Source of the DNA: Nostoc foliaceum FACHB-393
GTDB taxonomy: Bacteria > Cyanobacteriota > Cyanobacteriia > Cyanobacteriales > Nostocaceae
DNA: 64,000 nt
NCBI RefSeq assembly: GCF_014698505.1
Contig: NZ_JACJTD010000003.1
Coordinates: 62,001 to 126,000 of the forward strand
Direction of reading: 5' to 3'
Part shown: positions 25,685 through 34,826 of the stretch, in pieces
Layout of the letters: every line of letters starts with the position of its first letter
How positions within the stretch are numbered: position 1 is the first letter of the stretch
The notes under the pieces: generated by a model
Databases searched by the model: none
The model's input: only the letters and a program-made list of their open reading frames with translations
Told to the model about the DNA's origin: nothing
Position numbers and translations under genes: made by a program

Positions 25685-27313
25685 CTAAAATTGCATTGCT
25701 TGATTAACGTATATTTCAATATTTGTGCCTGCTGGCAAAAACCAAACATTAGTTTGTTGTGACATTTGGGCGATCGCCTGTTGATTACGTTGGGCAATTT
25801 GGGGTACTACAGAGTTCAAACCACCTTCTACAATCCCGGCTGCAAGGTTGCGTCTGTTCTTGGTGACAGTAGTAAGAGTTGTGCTGCTACTGGTATTGCC
25901 GTCAACGGTAGTTTGTGAAGTAAGTGGTTGGAGTTCAGTATCACTACGATTTATTAACTCTGCGGCTTTACTAATACCTCCCAAAACAAATAGTCCTGCA
26001 TCCATTGATGCTATGGAGGAACTTTGACTAGGAAATCTATTTGCTATTAAAGGTTTACCTTGGGAAGCACGAACAAGAATTGTATTGTTGGGTAAGCTTC
26101 GTTCTGTAAGGTTGCCATCATTTTGCGAGATAACTTTAACTACGCTCATCTGCAAAAGACCTTGTTCGGAAAGTGAACGAATTTCAGTGAGAAATTCGGT
26201 GTTCGCAGGTACAGCGATCTCACCATCCGTAGATTTTAGCGGTTCTTTCAACCGGATAACAAATATGTTTTTCTCTTCGTCTCCTTCGCCATTCTTTCCT
26301 CTAGAAGTTTCTCCAAATATCGCTGTTGCCAACACAGCTTTGGCACTAGTTCCTACTGCTACGGATTTCTCTCCCTGCTGTTGCACTTGATTGACCGCAG
26401 GGGCAGGAGTTTCAGGTTGCGGGGTTTGTTCAGGATTGGGGTTTGGTGTTTGTTCAGGATTGGGGTTTGGTGCTTGTTGTTGTACCTGGGTATCGCTTGG
26501 AGGTGGATAACTACCTGCAACGGTATTAGCTTTACCATCGACATTTACTTGACCGTAGCTACCTAGCTTTGCTAACCTTGCCCACTCTTCAAGTGGACTT
26601 GGTGGAGGTGGCGGAGTTGTACTGACTACGGGTTGAGTGTCTGGCTTCACAACTGGTAGCTGGGCTATTGGCAAAGGTTGAGAAGCAGGAACTTTAACGA
26701 TGCGCTCAACTGTAACTGTTCGAGGCACGTAAGCTGTTGGTGGGGGTGTTGGTATCACTCTCTGTCTACCTCTAGAAGAAACTGACGGTTCTGGTTGTAC
26801 GGCTACTGTCGGTGTTGATTTTGCAATTCTGAGCTTTTGTTGGGCGGCTTTCACCAACTCTGCTTGTTCAGTTAGGGCTAACTTCGTTTTCAGAGCATCT
26901 ATTTCACTTTCTAGCTGTTGAGAGCTAGATTGATTAATTGGCTGCGATCGCACTTGTTCAGAAACAATATTTTTTGGCTTTTGACTGCTGGTGTTCATCA
27001 ACTGGGACAAAAACACACCACCAACCAAAACTATGGCTAAGGTAGCAGCCCCTACCAAGCCTAATTTTGCAAAGGGGTTAGATGATAGGGGTTGCTTAGT
27101 CTGAACTTCTTGTGGAAGAGATAGCGACTCTTGCGGTGTTGCAGAGTCTTCTGATGCTTGGGTATCGGTAGAAGAAGATTCTTCTTCAAAGCCGACCAAC
27201 CTTGCCATCCGCGATTCCCAATCAAAAGATTCTACATCTTGTTGGCGATCGTCGGTAGTTAGAGTCAATAGATTTTGTGGAGGAGTTTCTGTGGGAATTG
27301 AATATCGAGTCAT
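25685..27313 (-). CDS. VirB10/TrbI-like protein
   Basis: 542 residues with VirB10 architecture: a cytoplasmic acidic N-terminus, one membrane helix at about 83-105 (LGLVGAATLAIVLVGGVFLS), a short coiled coil (LESEIDALKTKLALTEQAEL), a long proline-rich periplasmic linker with two tandem NPNPEQTP units, and a C-terminal beta-barrel domain (about 320-540) beginning VGTSAKAVLATAIFGE. VirB10 spans both membranes and gates type IV channels. ATG 27313 overlaps the stop of the preceding gene as ATGA, indicating translational coupling. Confidence 0.85.
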   Translation of the reverse strand: MTRYSIPTETPPQNLLTLTTDDRQQDVESFDWESRMARLVGFEEESSSTDTQASEDSATPQESLSLPQEVQTKQPLSSNPFAKLGLVGAATLAIVLVGGVFLSQLMNTSSQKPKNIVSEQVRSQPINQSSSQQLESEIDALKTKLALTEQAELVKAAQQKLRIAKSTPTVAVQPEPSVSSRGRQRVIPTPPPTAYVPRTVTVERIVKVPASQPLPIAQLPVVKPDTQPVVSTTPPPPPSPLEEWARLAKLGSYGQVNVDGKANTVAGSYPPPSDTQVQQQAPNPNPEQTPNPNPEQTPQPETPAPAVNQVQQQGEKSVAVGTSAKAVLATAIFGETSRGKNGEGDEEKNIFVIRLKEPLKSTDGEIAVPANTEFLTEIRSLSEQGLLQMSVVKVISQNDGNLTERSLPNNTILVRASQGKPLIANRFPSQSSSIASMDAGLFVLGGISKAAELINRSDTELQPLTSQTTVDGNTSSSTTLTTVTKNRRNLAAGIVEGGLNSVVPQIAQRNQQAIAQMSQQTNVWFLPAGTNIEIYVNQAMQF

Positions 27314-28014
27314 GGTAGACCTTGGTTTGGATTTCCAGAACAATTTTTATCTTGGATTTCACAGACATTATAAATTTCTAACCTGGCTTCACCAAGGCGG
27401 TAAGCTGCGAAGTGCGATGGAAGTGCTGCATTTGGTAGTGAAGTTGCTGGTTCATCTATTGTTCTAACTAAAATTTGTTTATTAAACGAAATTGATTTTC
27501 CCAACTTATCATAACCGCTAAAAACTAATTGATTGGCAAGCATCTCCACTTTCCACTTTCCATCGCCTACTTTTGTAGGTTGTGAAACTTTTTGTATGAC
27601 TAATATATTTTCAGTTCCTCTATTAACATTTTCAAATTGACTATCTGGATTTAAGTTAATCAGTTGTGACTTAAGTTTTGGCTGAAAATCCTCAGCTACC
27701 AGTTGGGAACTAATTTCCCAGACTGTTGTTGGCGGTTGCTGCGGTGACCATGTAAGCATTAAGCTCATACTTTCACCAACAAAGCGCCGAATAGTCTCTG
27801 GTTGTCGCTCTAAATTTTGCTGGGGGTCTACGGTTATAACACGACCATCAACAAGTTGTACTAAACTTTGAGGTGTGAGTTGCCGACCTAACTGTTGTAG
27901 CATAGACCCGTGAAATATCAATAACAGTAAGGTAAACACATTTAAACCAAATGTTCCTACTGCCAACAGTGGTAAGGGGTTATTTTTCTTATTTTCTGGT
28001 TTAAGTAACTGCAT
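27310..28014 (-). CDS. VirB8/TraE-like inner-membrane protein, copy 2
   Basis: 234 residues: short basic N-terminus, one membrane helix (about 14-36, LPLLAVGTFGLNVFTLLLLI), and a periplasmic domain beginning with the shared pattern LVQLVDGRVI and RQPETIRRFVGESMSLMLTW. The layout matches VirB8/TraE assembly factors. It is a paralogue of the next upstream gene (28069-28890), with the same sequence order. It overlaps the VirB10-like gene by 4 bp. Confidence 0.72.
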   Translation of the reverse strand: MQLLKPENKKNNPLPLLAVGTFGLNVFTLLLLIFHGSMLQQLGRQLTPQSLVQLVDGRVITVDPQQNLERQPETIRRFVGESMSLMLTWSPQQPPTTVWEISSQLVAEDFQPKLKSQLINLNPDSQFENVNRGTENILVIQKVSQPTKVGDGKWKVEMLANQLVFSGYDKLGKSISFNKQILVRTIDEPATSLPNAALPSHFAAYRLGEARLEIYNVCEIQDKNCSGNPNQGLP

Positions 28015-28068
28015 TAATATTTTATTAATTATATAGATTGAACTATCATCAAATGAATTAGAAATCGT

Positions 28069-28890
28069 TTATCTTATGAAGTTATCAGATGTTCTACTTC
28101 CGCATTCTTTTAATTTATCTTCGTTCAGATTGTTGTAGTCATCTAGCAAACATAGATTACGAATTTCATAAATTTCTAATTTGTCAGCACGGATACTATA
28201 AATTGCTTTTTGCAGGGTAGTACCATTGCCTGCTTGTGAATTAGCAAAATAATCTGTTGCGCGAACAAGTAAATCTTTATTAAAAGGAGTTATGAGTTCT
28301 GCACCACCAACTCGGTTTTTTTGAATTAAGTCAGCTACCATACCCACTCGCCACTTACCTGGGGCAATTTGTTTTGGTGGATAAACTCGCTTAATAACTA
28401 ATTGTGATGTCATAACTTGGTTGGCATTTTCAGAGAAAACTTCTGGCGGTGTCATTTCTGCAACTGTGCTTAAGAAACCTTTGCGAAAGTCTTCTGATAA
28501 GGCAAAACTAGCTATCCAACTGCTGGTACTAATTTTTTGGCTATTACCTTGAGGTGTTCTAATAAGAATTCCTAAATCTGATTTGGGGTTTGCAACTTCT
28601 TCAATAGTTTGTGCTGGCAAGGTTCCAGACCAACTAAACATTGATATCATCGTTTTGCTGATGAATCGGCGAATTGCTTCTGGTTCTCTTTCTAAATCAT
28701 CAATATCAGCTACTGGTTTCCCATCTATTAATTGCACAAAGTTGGGAGGTTTTCTCAGACTGAGTTGGCGAATATTTATCCCTTGGAATATGAATAAAAG
28801 TAAAACTAAGATATGTAAACTAAAGGTAGCGATCGCAAAAATTGTCAAAACACTTCCTGTTCTTTGTCTTTTTTCTAGTAAACGCACCAT
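28069..28890 (-). CDS. VirB8/TraE-like inner-membrane protein, copy 1
   Basis: 273 residues: basic N-terminus, one membrane helix (about 14-37, LTIFAIATFSLHILVLLLFI), then NFVQLIDGKPV and REPEAIRRFISKTMISMFSW, the same motif pair as in copy 2, and a beta-rich periplasmic domain. It is longer than copy 2 by about 40 residues. An AGGAGGAG ribosome-binding site precedes ATG 28890, the best in the cluster. Tandem VirB8-like genes suggest a mixed assembly ring, which is inference. Confidence 0.72.
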   Translation of the reverse strand: MVRLLEKRQRTGSVLTIFAIATFSLHILVLLLFIFQGINIRQLSLRKPPNFVQLIDGKPVADIDDLEREPEAIRRFISKTMISMFSWSGTLPAQTIEEVANPKSDLGILIRTPQGNSQKISTSSWIASFALSEDFRKGFLSTVAEMTPPEVFSENANQVMTSQLVIKRVYPPKQIAPGKWRVGMVADLIQKNRVGGAELITPFNKDLLVRATDYFANSQAGNGTTLQKAIYSIRADKLEIYEIRNLCLLDDYNNLNEDKLKECGSRTSDNFIR

Positions 28891-29002
28891 TTACTCATCT
28901 CCTCCTGCAAAAAATTTCAGCTATTATATATGATGATTTGCATATACTCAGCAGTCAGGAAACTAGCCAATACTAGATTCTTTTTAGGGAATTTTGAATT
29001 AC

Positions 29003-30064
29003 TTATATCCTTTCCTTTACTAAAGAAGCCGTATTGCTGATAGCACTGAAGACCGCAAAACCGCCAGCAGCAGCCACAAGTAAGGATAAAATCGGTGCTA
29101 AAATTCCCAGAAAAATTATGAACCACATTAAGTCTGGATCAACATTAGCATCTTGACCTGGCCCATTTACAATAACTGCGGCAGTCAGTACAGCAATAAT
29201 ATTAAATGAAATCTTGGCGATTCCAATAGATAAAAATCCGGTCAGCCATGCAAAAATTGGTTTACCAGCTACAGGTAGTAAAGATCCACCTACAGCTATT
29301 GGCCCTAAAGCTGCTATCAGCAACATAGTAGCTTCTATCAAATTCTGGAAGGCATATTGTAAGGAAACTAAGAAGTTTTTGATGCTCGTTTGGACTGTAG
29401 AACCTAACAAAGAATTAAATGAGGTTTCTGATACAACGCCAGTGCCATATCTGATACTATCTACCTTCGTTTGTAGTCTAATTATCCAGCTTTTATTTCC
29501 GTATGTATCTCTATATTTCTGCCAGAGAGTGTTAACTTTTTCGGCAGCTTTGGCAAAACATTGATTTTGTTGTTCACCAGTAAGTGATTGACAAGGACGC
29601 AGTAAAGAACCAGCTACTTCTTCAGCAACACTCATATTCAGTGCTTGCTGGTACATTTTATCTGCATCTGCTGATACCACTACTTGCTGATTCACACTGT
29701 TTAAAAAATTCCGCATTCCCAATGTCAGATTAGAAAGTATACTTCCATTACCTGAATTACTTAACAGGATTACCACTAGGAAAGGCCAAATTAAAGCTGA
29801 TATGGGACGGGTATATTCGTAGGATATTAAGTCTTTGAGGAATTGTACCATAAAAAATAACAGGGTACCTACCGCAAAAAAAATACCCAGATTTGTCAGT
29901 GCTCCATACAAGTTATCACTAGTGTTGTTTTGTAATAAATCCAGCCATTGTTTGTCCCAACCTTCAGCAATACTTTGGGAAGTTGCAGTACCATTATCGA
30001 GAATCTCATCAATGCCTACTTGAATGCCTACTTGGGCAAAAATTAGTCGAATAGCAAGTTGCAT
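29003..30064 (-). CDS. VirB6/TrbL-like polytopic membrane protein
   Basis: 353 residues with an N-terminal exported part, then about six hydrophobic helices (near 58-75, 90-105, 230-260, 262-285, 290-312 and 320-345). LPVAGKPIFAWLTGFLSIGI and WFIIFLGILAPILSLLVAAA are clear membrane spans. The large hydrophilic loop (about 105-225) contains a cysteine pair around CQSLTGEQQNQC. This arrangement fits VirB6/TrbL channel components. Start ATG 30064. Confidence 0.74.
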   Translation of the reverse strand: MQLAIRLIFAQVGIQVGIDEILDNGTATSQSIAEGWDKQWLDLLQNNTSDNLYGALTNLGIFFAVGTLLFFMVQFLKDLISYEYTRPISALIWPFLVVILLSNSGNGSILSNLTLGMRNFLNSVNQQVVVSADADKMYQQALNMSVAEEVAGSLLRPCQSLTGEQQNQCFAKAAEKVNTLWQKYRDTYGNKSWIIRLQTKVDSIRYGTGVVSETSFNSLLGSTVQTSIKNFLVSLQYAFQNLIEATMLLIAALGPIAVGGSLLPVAGKPIFAWLTGFLSIGIAKISFNIIAVLTAAVIVNGPGQDANVDPDLMWFIIFLGILAPILSLLVAAAGGFAVFSAISNTASLVKERI

Positions 30065-30191
30065 TTTGCGTTTTTGAATATTTTTTAGATTTTTTTGCTT
30101 TCACAAAGAGACAAAATTGTTCAACTTCAGGTGAAAGTCAGTAAGCAAAAAAGCTTTCTCTCGTTCCAAGCCTCTGGCTAATCATGAAATC

Positions 30192-31007
30192 TTATTTATC
30201 AACTTTTCTGCCAAACAAATCTAGTTGAGAAGTAGCGCGTAAAAGTCCCGCAGCTTCTGTAGATGTTTCTACTCTCCGAGCGCGATTCGCCTCTTCTGCC
30301 TGTTGAGAAATGTTTGCCAAGTTTAAGTTAGAATATTGCAAAGACTGCTCTAATTGCGTAGATTTTGCGTATGATTCTCCGACAATTTTTATCTGCTCTT
30401 TTTGGATTTTAAGTGATTCTTGGTTCGTAATTAACAATGGTGCTAAACCCTGAGAAAGGACTGTTGCTACAGTGTCAACAATACCATTTTTATCCTTAAC
30501 ACCACCTAGAACACTTTGCCTAAATTTCTCAATTTCGTTCATTAATTCATTGTCCTGATTTACATCTGTAACACTCTCAAGAGCTTGTTGAATATTTTCT
30601 AGTTTTACTTTTGTCCGAACTTGTCCATTCTCACCGAGTACGCCTTCGGCTGCTCCACGGGTGATTACACGATTGAGTTCATTACTAACTAAATTTCCAT
30701 GCACAGCGGAATTGTTTTCAAAGCGGTCTGATTTAGAATAGAGAATCAAATTATCACGAACCTTTTGTCCAGCATCAACAGGGTTAGGTATATTTAATTC
30801 TCCCCTGGAATTACTCAGAGCATTTTGACTCTGTACTTCTACAGGCTTTAAGTTGTCGCTCAGATTATATTGAAGGTAGTTTTGTAAATCTGTGGAATAT
30901 GATTGAAAATCAGTCCAAACCTGGCCTAATCCCGTCTGAACTTGTGCCATTGCTGGTAGGATTGCCAGGGATAGCAGCGTAAAAGTAAAAATGGTTGTTT
31001 TTCTCAT
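30192..31007 (-). CDS. VirB5/TrbJ-like secreted protein
   Basis: 271 residues with a clear signal peptide (MRKTTIFTFTLLSLAILPAM, cleavage likely after AMA) and an otherwise helical, polar body (ENIQQALESVTDVNQDNELM, then LEQSLQYSNLNLANISQQAE). Its place directly after the VirB4 gene, its size and its helical content match VirB5/TrbJ, a minor pilus-tip protein in type IV systems. The family call comes from position and shape rather than a decisive motif. Confidence 0.65.
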   Translation of the reverse strand: MRKTTIFTFTLLSLAILPAMAQVQTGLGQVWTDFQSYSTDLQNYLQYNLSDNLKPVEVQSQNALSNSRGELNIPNPVDAGQKVRDNLILYSKSDRFENNSAVHGNLVSNELNRVITRGAAEGVLGENGQVRTKVKLENIQQALESVTDVNQDNELMNEIEKFRQSVLGGVKDKNGIVDTVATVLSQGLAPLLITNQESLKIQKEQIKIVGESYAKSTQLEQSLQYSNLNLANISQQAEEANRARRVETSTEAAGLLRATSQLDLFGRKVDK

Positions 31008-31118
31008 ACATCTATGCCTGAAAAAGGTAGACTAAATTAAGTTATTGAGTCGTAAATTTAGCTTTTTAACTATGATTTATAACTTTTTTACCCATTGTTA
31101 ACTGCTTACAATACACGA

Positions 31119-33866
31119 TTAACTACTACGTAGTGTAGCCACTAACTGACGTGCAAATGCAGAAATTGCTTCATATTTATCGCTGTGAAGTTCCATCATT
31201 TTGCTGCGTGCAGTTTGTTCATAAGGGTTATTAGCAACTGCTGCCAATTGTTCGTAACCTGGGTAGTAACGGCAGAATGTATAAATACCGTTATCATCTA
31301 ATAGCCATTGGCTATAAACACTTTCTTTCCGGGGAAAAAAGCTTTCTGAGGCATTACGAGCAATAATGTTGCGGGGATACTTTAAGATATCTGCAAAACT
31401 ATCCACTGCAACTGGCTGAATGCGTCCAATCAACCGTGTTGTCAGGTTTTGCAAAATTTTAGATGCAGCTTTAGATTTGGCAATAGTATCAGGATCTTGC
31501 CCTGATAAAATGACTCTGATGCCGGCTTTAGCACCGTTCGCACAAATTCTCCCAACTAAGTCGGAAATTTGCTCGAATTCAAATAGAATTGGTGCTTCGT
31601 CAATGAAGAATATAGAAGCTGGACTACTTAATGCGCGTCGTAGTGCTGCTGAATAGGCACTCAAAGATAGTACGGCTGCATCTTCACTATCTGATAGGTT
31701 TCTGAGAGCAAAAACTAAAAGTTGTGCATCGGTAGGAAAGCTAGATGGTGCAGAAATAGCTTGTCCCACACGGCTAGAAAGCCAAAACCGCAACCGGAGT
31801 TGAATTTGACTGAGAGCGTCTTCTACTCTGCCAGTTAAAGTACTTAGCTGCAAGTGTTCTGGGGAACAAAAATAGAGAAAATCTTTTAAAGTAGGGGTTT
31901 TTTGCCAAGCCTGAGTACCAAATCCTCCCGCCATCGCCTGTCGATATCGCTCTTTTATGCCCTCATCAGCAAAGAAGGCTTCTAATGCTAAGTTGAGCAG
32001 CGATCGCACGGTTTGCGATAAAATTTGACTTTCAGTCGATGATCCTAAAACCATTGTCATCAATGCTGATTCTAGGAAGGCGGTATAGTCGTTAAAGCGA
32101 TCGCGCTGTTGTTCTGGATCTAGCGATCGTAAATCTGGCTGTTCAAATAAGTTATTCGATTGTTTGGAGATATCGAAATAAGCTCCATTCCCCTCCATAA
32201 ACTCTGTATAGTCTGTGAATGTAGATGTACCATCAGGTTTAGGGAAATCTAACGCCACTACAGGAATACCATGCGCCAACGCCTGAGTCAAAATCCCTGA
32301 TACCAACACCGATTTACCAGCACGAGTTGTGGCAAACAAAGCTAAATTTTTGTGTTGATTAAACAAATCTAAATGTATGGGTGTTCCACCTTCTTCAGCA
32401 ATCAACTCAAAGCCTTGTTTATCACCCCGTTTAGTTAAGACTAAAGGCATCAATCCGGGAACTTCACTTGTTAAATATAGCTGGCGACGATTAAAGGGTG
32501 TTGCTAACAAACCTTCCCAAACTATCGGTAGAGTTTGTAGCCAGATTTTCCACGCATACTCAGTTTCCCTAATTACCCTTGCTGGACGTTGAAAACAGTT
32601 TTCAATATATCTTGTTGCCTCATCTAATTTATCGACAGTTGGACGATGTACCAAAATAGCGATACTCGTATAAATCGGTACTGCACCTTCAAATAATTGT
32701 TCTTGTGCTGCTACCGATTTCTTCAACTTTAATTGAGCGTTGACATCAATAGTTTTGCTTTTTTCTTGAGCCATGATTGTTGTCATGTTTGACTGTTTCA
32801 GCACTCGTTGCAAAGTAGTTTTCACCAGTGCTGGATTTGCCGCAGTCAACTCACAAAAAATTTCTGTATCTACTACTGTTTCTCTAGCCAACAGTTCCCA
32901 TAAATAGCGCAGTTGAGCAGATTTATTTGGCCAACCTCCGGGTTTTTCGAGAAATGAGAGTGCGCCAATATAACGATTGTTAACATTAACCCAGCGGCGA
33001 TCGGCACAAGGTACGCTAGACTCCATCAGCAAAGTTGTGCCGTGGATATTGTCTATCAGCAATTTACTACTAGCTAAATCTGAATTAACTTGCTCGTGCA
33101 GTCCTTGTTCATCCAAAGTCATTAACTGGGGAATCTCTATTGGCTGTGTATCATTAAACCTTTTCCAGATGTCCTCCCAGAGTTCATCAGCTGTCAAAGG
33201 CTTTACATCCAATCCCATTTGGTTAGATAAAATTTGTTCCCAGCGGAGGAAACCCTGTTTGTAAGCATTTGTAATCAGGGTTTCGATGCGTTGGTTTTCT
33301 ACTTCTGAGAGTTCACCTTTAAATTTCAACCACCATGATTCAGCTTTGACTAAAAGCTTCTCTATCCAATCATCTGCATTTGCGGAGTTAGATTCAACGG
33401 TGTAAGTGACATAAATCCGCAAAAATTTTGGCTTCCGAACACCAGAAATAGTCAGTTCTTTGATTCTGGCTCTCTCTGCCATCAACAAATATTTGATATC
33501 TCGTGATGGCGCATTCCTGATTAGCGATGCTAATTCTTTTTGGCGCTCTTTGTCGGAACTAAAAGATCCCAAATGCAGTGTCATTCTTTCACCGCTAGGG
33601 ATGTCTTTCAATCCGGCTTCAATGTTATTAAAGAGTGTATCGATTTGTTCGGGTCTTAAAGTGGTATGAATTCCCTTACAGTCAAAACCAAAAACAAAGC
33701 AGAACCGATCTTTTTGAGTGCCTTTTGCCAAAAGGTAAGCACCAATATCACGTCCATTCATTGCTACACGTAGCATTGTCGCCAAGTGTAAGGCATCTTC
33801 AAATGGCGTTAATCTACTTTCATTTCCGGCGACGCCGACGCTTTGTTTTCCGATTTTTTGCTTCAT
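31119..33866 (-). CDS. VirB4/TraC-type T4SS ATPase
   Basis: 915-residue cytoplasmic ATPase that powers type IV secretion. Walker A ATTRAGKSVLVSG is near residue 514, Walker B IFFIDEAPILFEF near 755, with downstream KILQNLTTRLIGRIQP typical of VirB4. The N-terminal half (about 1-450) is the VirB4 membrane-association region. ATG 33866 follows GGAAG and overlaps the preceding gene by 47 bp; the upstream start at 33926 would overlap more and is less likely. This is the anchor that identifies the whole cluster. Confidence 0.92.
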   Translation of the reverse strand: MKQKIGKQSVGVAGNESRLTPFEDALHLATMLRVAMNGRDIGAYLLAKGTQKDRFCFVFGFDCKGIHTTLRPEQIDTLFNNIEAGLKDIPSGERMTLHLGSFSSDKERQKELASLIRNAPSRDIKYLLMAERARIKELTISGVRKPKFLRIYVTYTVESNSANADDWIEKLLVKAESWWLKFKGELSEVENQRIETLITNAYKQGFLRWEQILSNQMGLDVKPLTADELWEDIWKRFNDTQPIEIPQLMTLDEQGLHEQVNSDLASSKLLIDNIHGTTLLMESSVPCADRRWVNVNNRYIGALSFLEKPGGWPNKSAQLRYLWELLARETVVDTEIFCELTAANPALVKTTLQRVLKQSNMTTIMAQEKSKTIDVNAQLKLKKSVAAQEQLFEGAVPIYTSIAILVHRPTVDKLDEATRYIENCFQRPARVIRETEYAWKIWLQTLPIVWEGLLATPFNRRQLYLTSEVPGLMPLVLTKRGDKQGFELIAEEGGTPIHLDLFNQHKNLALFATTRAGKSVLVSGILTQALAHGIPVVALDFPKPDGTSTFTDYTEFMEGNGAYFDISKQSNNLFEQPDLRSLDPEQQRDRFNDYTAFLESALMTMVLGSSTESQILSQTVRSLLNLALEAFFADEGIKERYRQAMAGGFGTQAWQKTPTLKDFLYFCSPEHLQLSTLTGRVEDALSQIQLRLRFWLSSRVGQAISAPSSFPTDAQLLVFALRNLSDSEDAAVLSLSAYSAALRRALSSPASIFFIDEAPILFEFEQISDLVGRICANGAKAGIRVILSGQDPDTIAKSKAASKILQNLTTRLIGRIQPVAVDSFADILKYPRNIIARNASESFFPRKESVYSQWLLDDNGIYTFCRYYPGYEQLAAVANNPYEQTARSKMMELHSDKYEAISAFARQLVATLRSS

Positions 33867-34191
33867 GGTTAACTTCCAGTAAGCTTTGATAACGAGCAAA
33901 GCCTCTTGTCCAAGCGGGAACACCAATAAATTTACTTAAAAAACTCCAACTCCTACCACCAGTTAAAATCCACCAAGTTCCTATTCCCCAACCAGTCATT
34001 AGTACTGTCCACAACCATTTTTGAAACTCTTCTTCAAAAAGACCCCCAAAAATTCCATTGATAATAAAGTAGGAGGCTAAGGCAATTACTGTCCAAGGAA
34101 GAATTTGATCGGCCGGAATTGGGCCTAGTGAGGGTTGGCTTCCCAGAACCTGGTTGACTGGACGAAATTCTTGTTCCCGCTCTTGAGACAT
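33820..34191 (-). CDS. VirB3-like small membrane protein
   Basis: 123 residues: polar N-terminus, two membrane helices (about 30-50, LPWTVIALASYFIINGIFGG, and 58-78), and a very basic tail KNRKTKRRRRRK. Its place directly before the VirB4 gene matches VirB3, which is often fused or coupled to VirB4. The 47-bp overlap supports coupled translation. No decisive VirB3 motif was seen. Confidence 0.65.
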   Translation of the reverse strand: MSQEREQEFRPVNQVLGSQPSLGPIPADQILPWTVIALASYFIINGIFGGLFEEEFQKWLWTVLMTGWGIGTWWILTGGRSWSFLSKFIGVPAWTRGFARYQSLLEVNHEAKNRKTKRRRRRK

Positions 34192-34205
34192 TTGAAATAT
34201 CTGAA

Positions 34206-34826
34206 TTATTTACTGCTATCGCCAATTACAAAGCGTGTGAGTACATCAGCAATGGTAACAGCAACAACCACCAATAAGGGTGTTCTGGCAATGCTTTGCC
34301 AATCTTCATCTTTACGCACTGCGTTAATCACACCAACCAAAGAAATTGCAATATAGAGTAAGTAAATTGCCCGCAACACATTAAATATCAAACTTACTGC
34401 TGTGTCGCTACCACCAGCATTTGTTGACGAGCCATCTTGTAAGGTTTTTTTGAAAAACTTTTCAGCTTCCCCAAAAAACTGTGCTTGTGCAGGGGCTGCA
34501 AAACAGTCTAACCAATATAAACTCAGAATGATGGCTGCTGCTAAAATTTGTAATAATATTAGCGATCGCCTTGGTAAATTCACCTGCTGCCCAATTTGCT
34601 GGGTGATGACTGTAATTAAACTACCAACTAGTAAACAAAAAAGTAGGATAGGACTTTTTAGGCTGATAACGCTTACAAGTACAGCACAAGCAATTAAAAA
34701 GGGTATAGATTCAACCAGAATCATCAAGCTGGATTTCAGCCCCAGTCTTAACTTATGAGATCCTTTGACTGTGCTACCAGTTAAAGCTTTGAAAAAGTTT
34801 CTCCCATGAGAACTTTGTCTAGACAT
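34206..34826 (-). CDS. VirB2-like pilin candidate
   Basis: 206 residues. A long N-terminal part holds a helical hairpin (about 30-75) and a third helix (about 85-108, LILLQILAAAIILSLYWLDC). FAAPAQAQFF follows, which reads like a signal-peptidase site (AQA/QFF), and then a mature region of about 90 residues with two membrane helices (about 143-165 and 178-198). VirB2 pilins have exactly a signal peptide plus two helices; here the pre-region is unusually long. It is the first gene of the cluster on the minus strand. Confidence 0.6.
   Translation of the reverse strand: MSRQSSHGRNFFKALTGSTVKGSHKLRLGLKSSLMILVESIPFLIACAVLVSVISLKSPILLFCLLVGSLITVITQQIGQQVNLPRRSLILLQILAAAIILSLYWLDCFAAPAQAQFFGEAEKFFKKTLQDGSSTNAGGSDTAVSLIFNVLRAIYLLYIAISLVGVINAVRKDEDWQSIARTPLLVVVAVTIADVLTRFVIGDSSK

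Noticed and set aside
26425-26475. Tandem repeat in the VirB10-like gene as a mobile insertion
   Set aside because: It is a two-copy in-frame NPNPEQTP linker repeat, normal for proline-rich VirB10 linkers.
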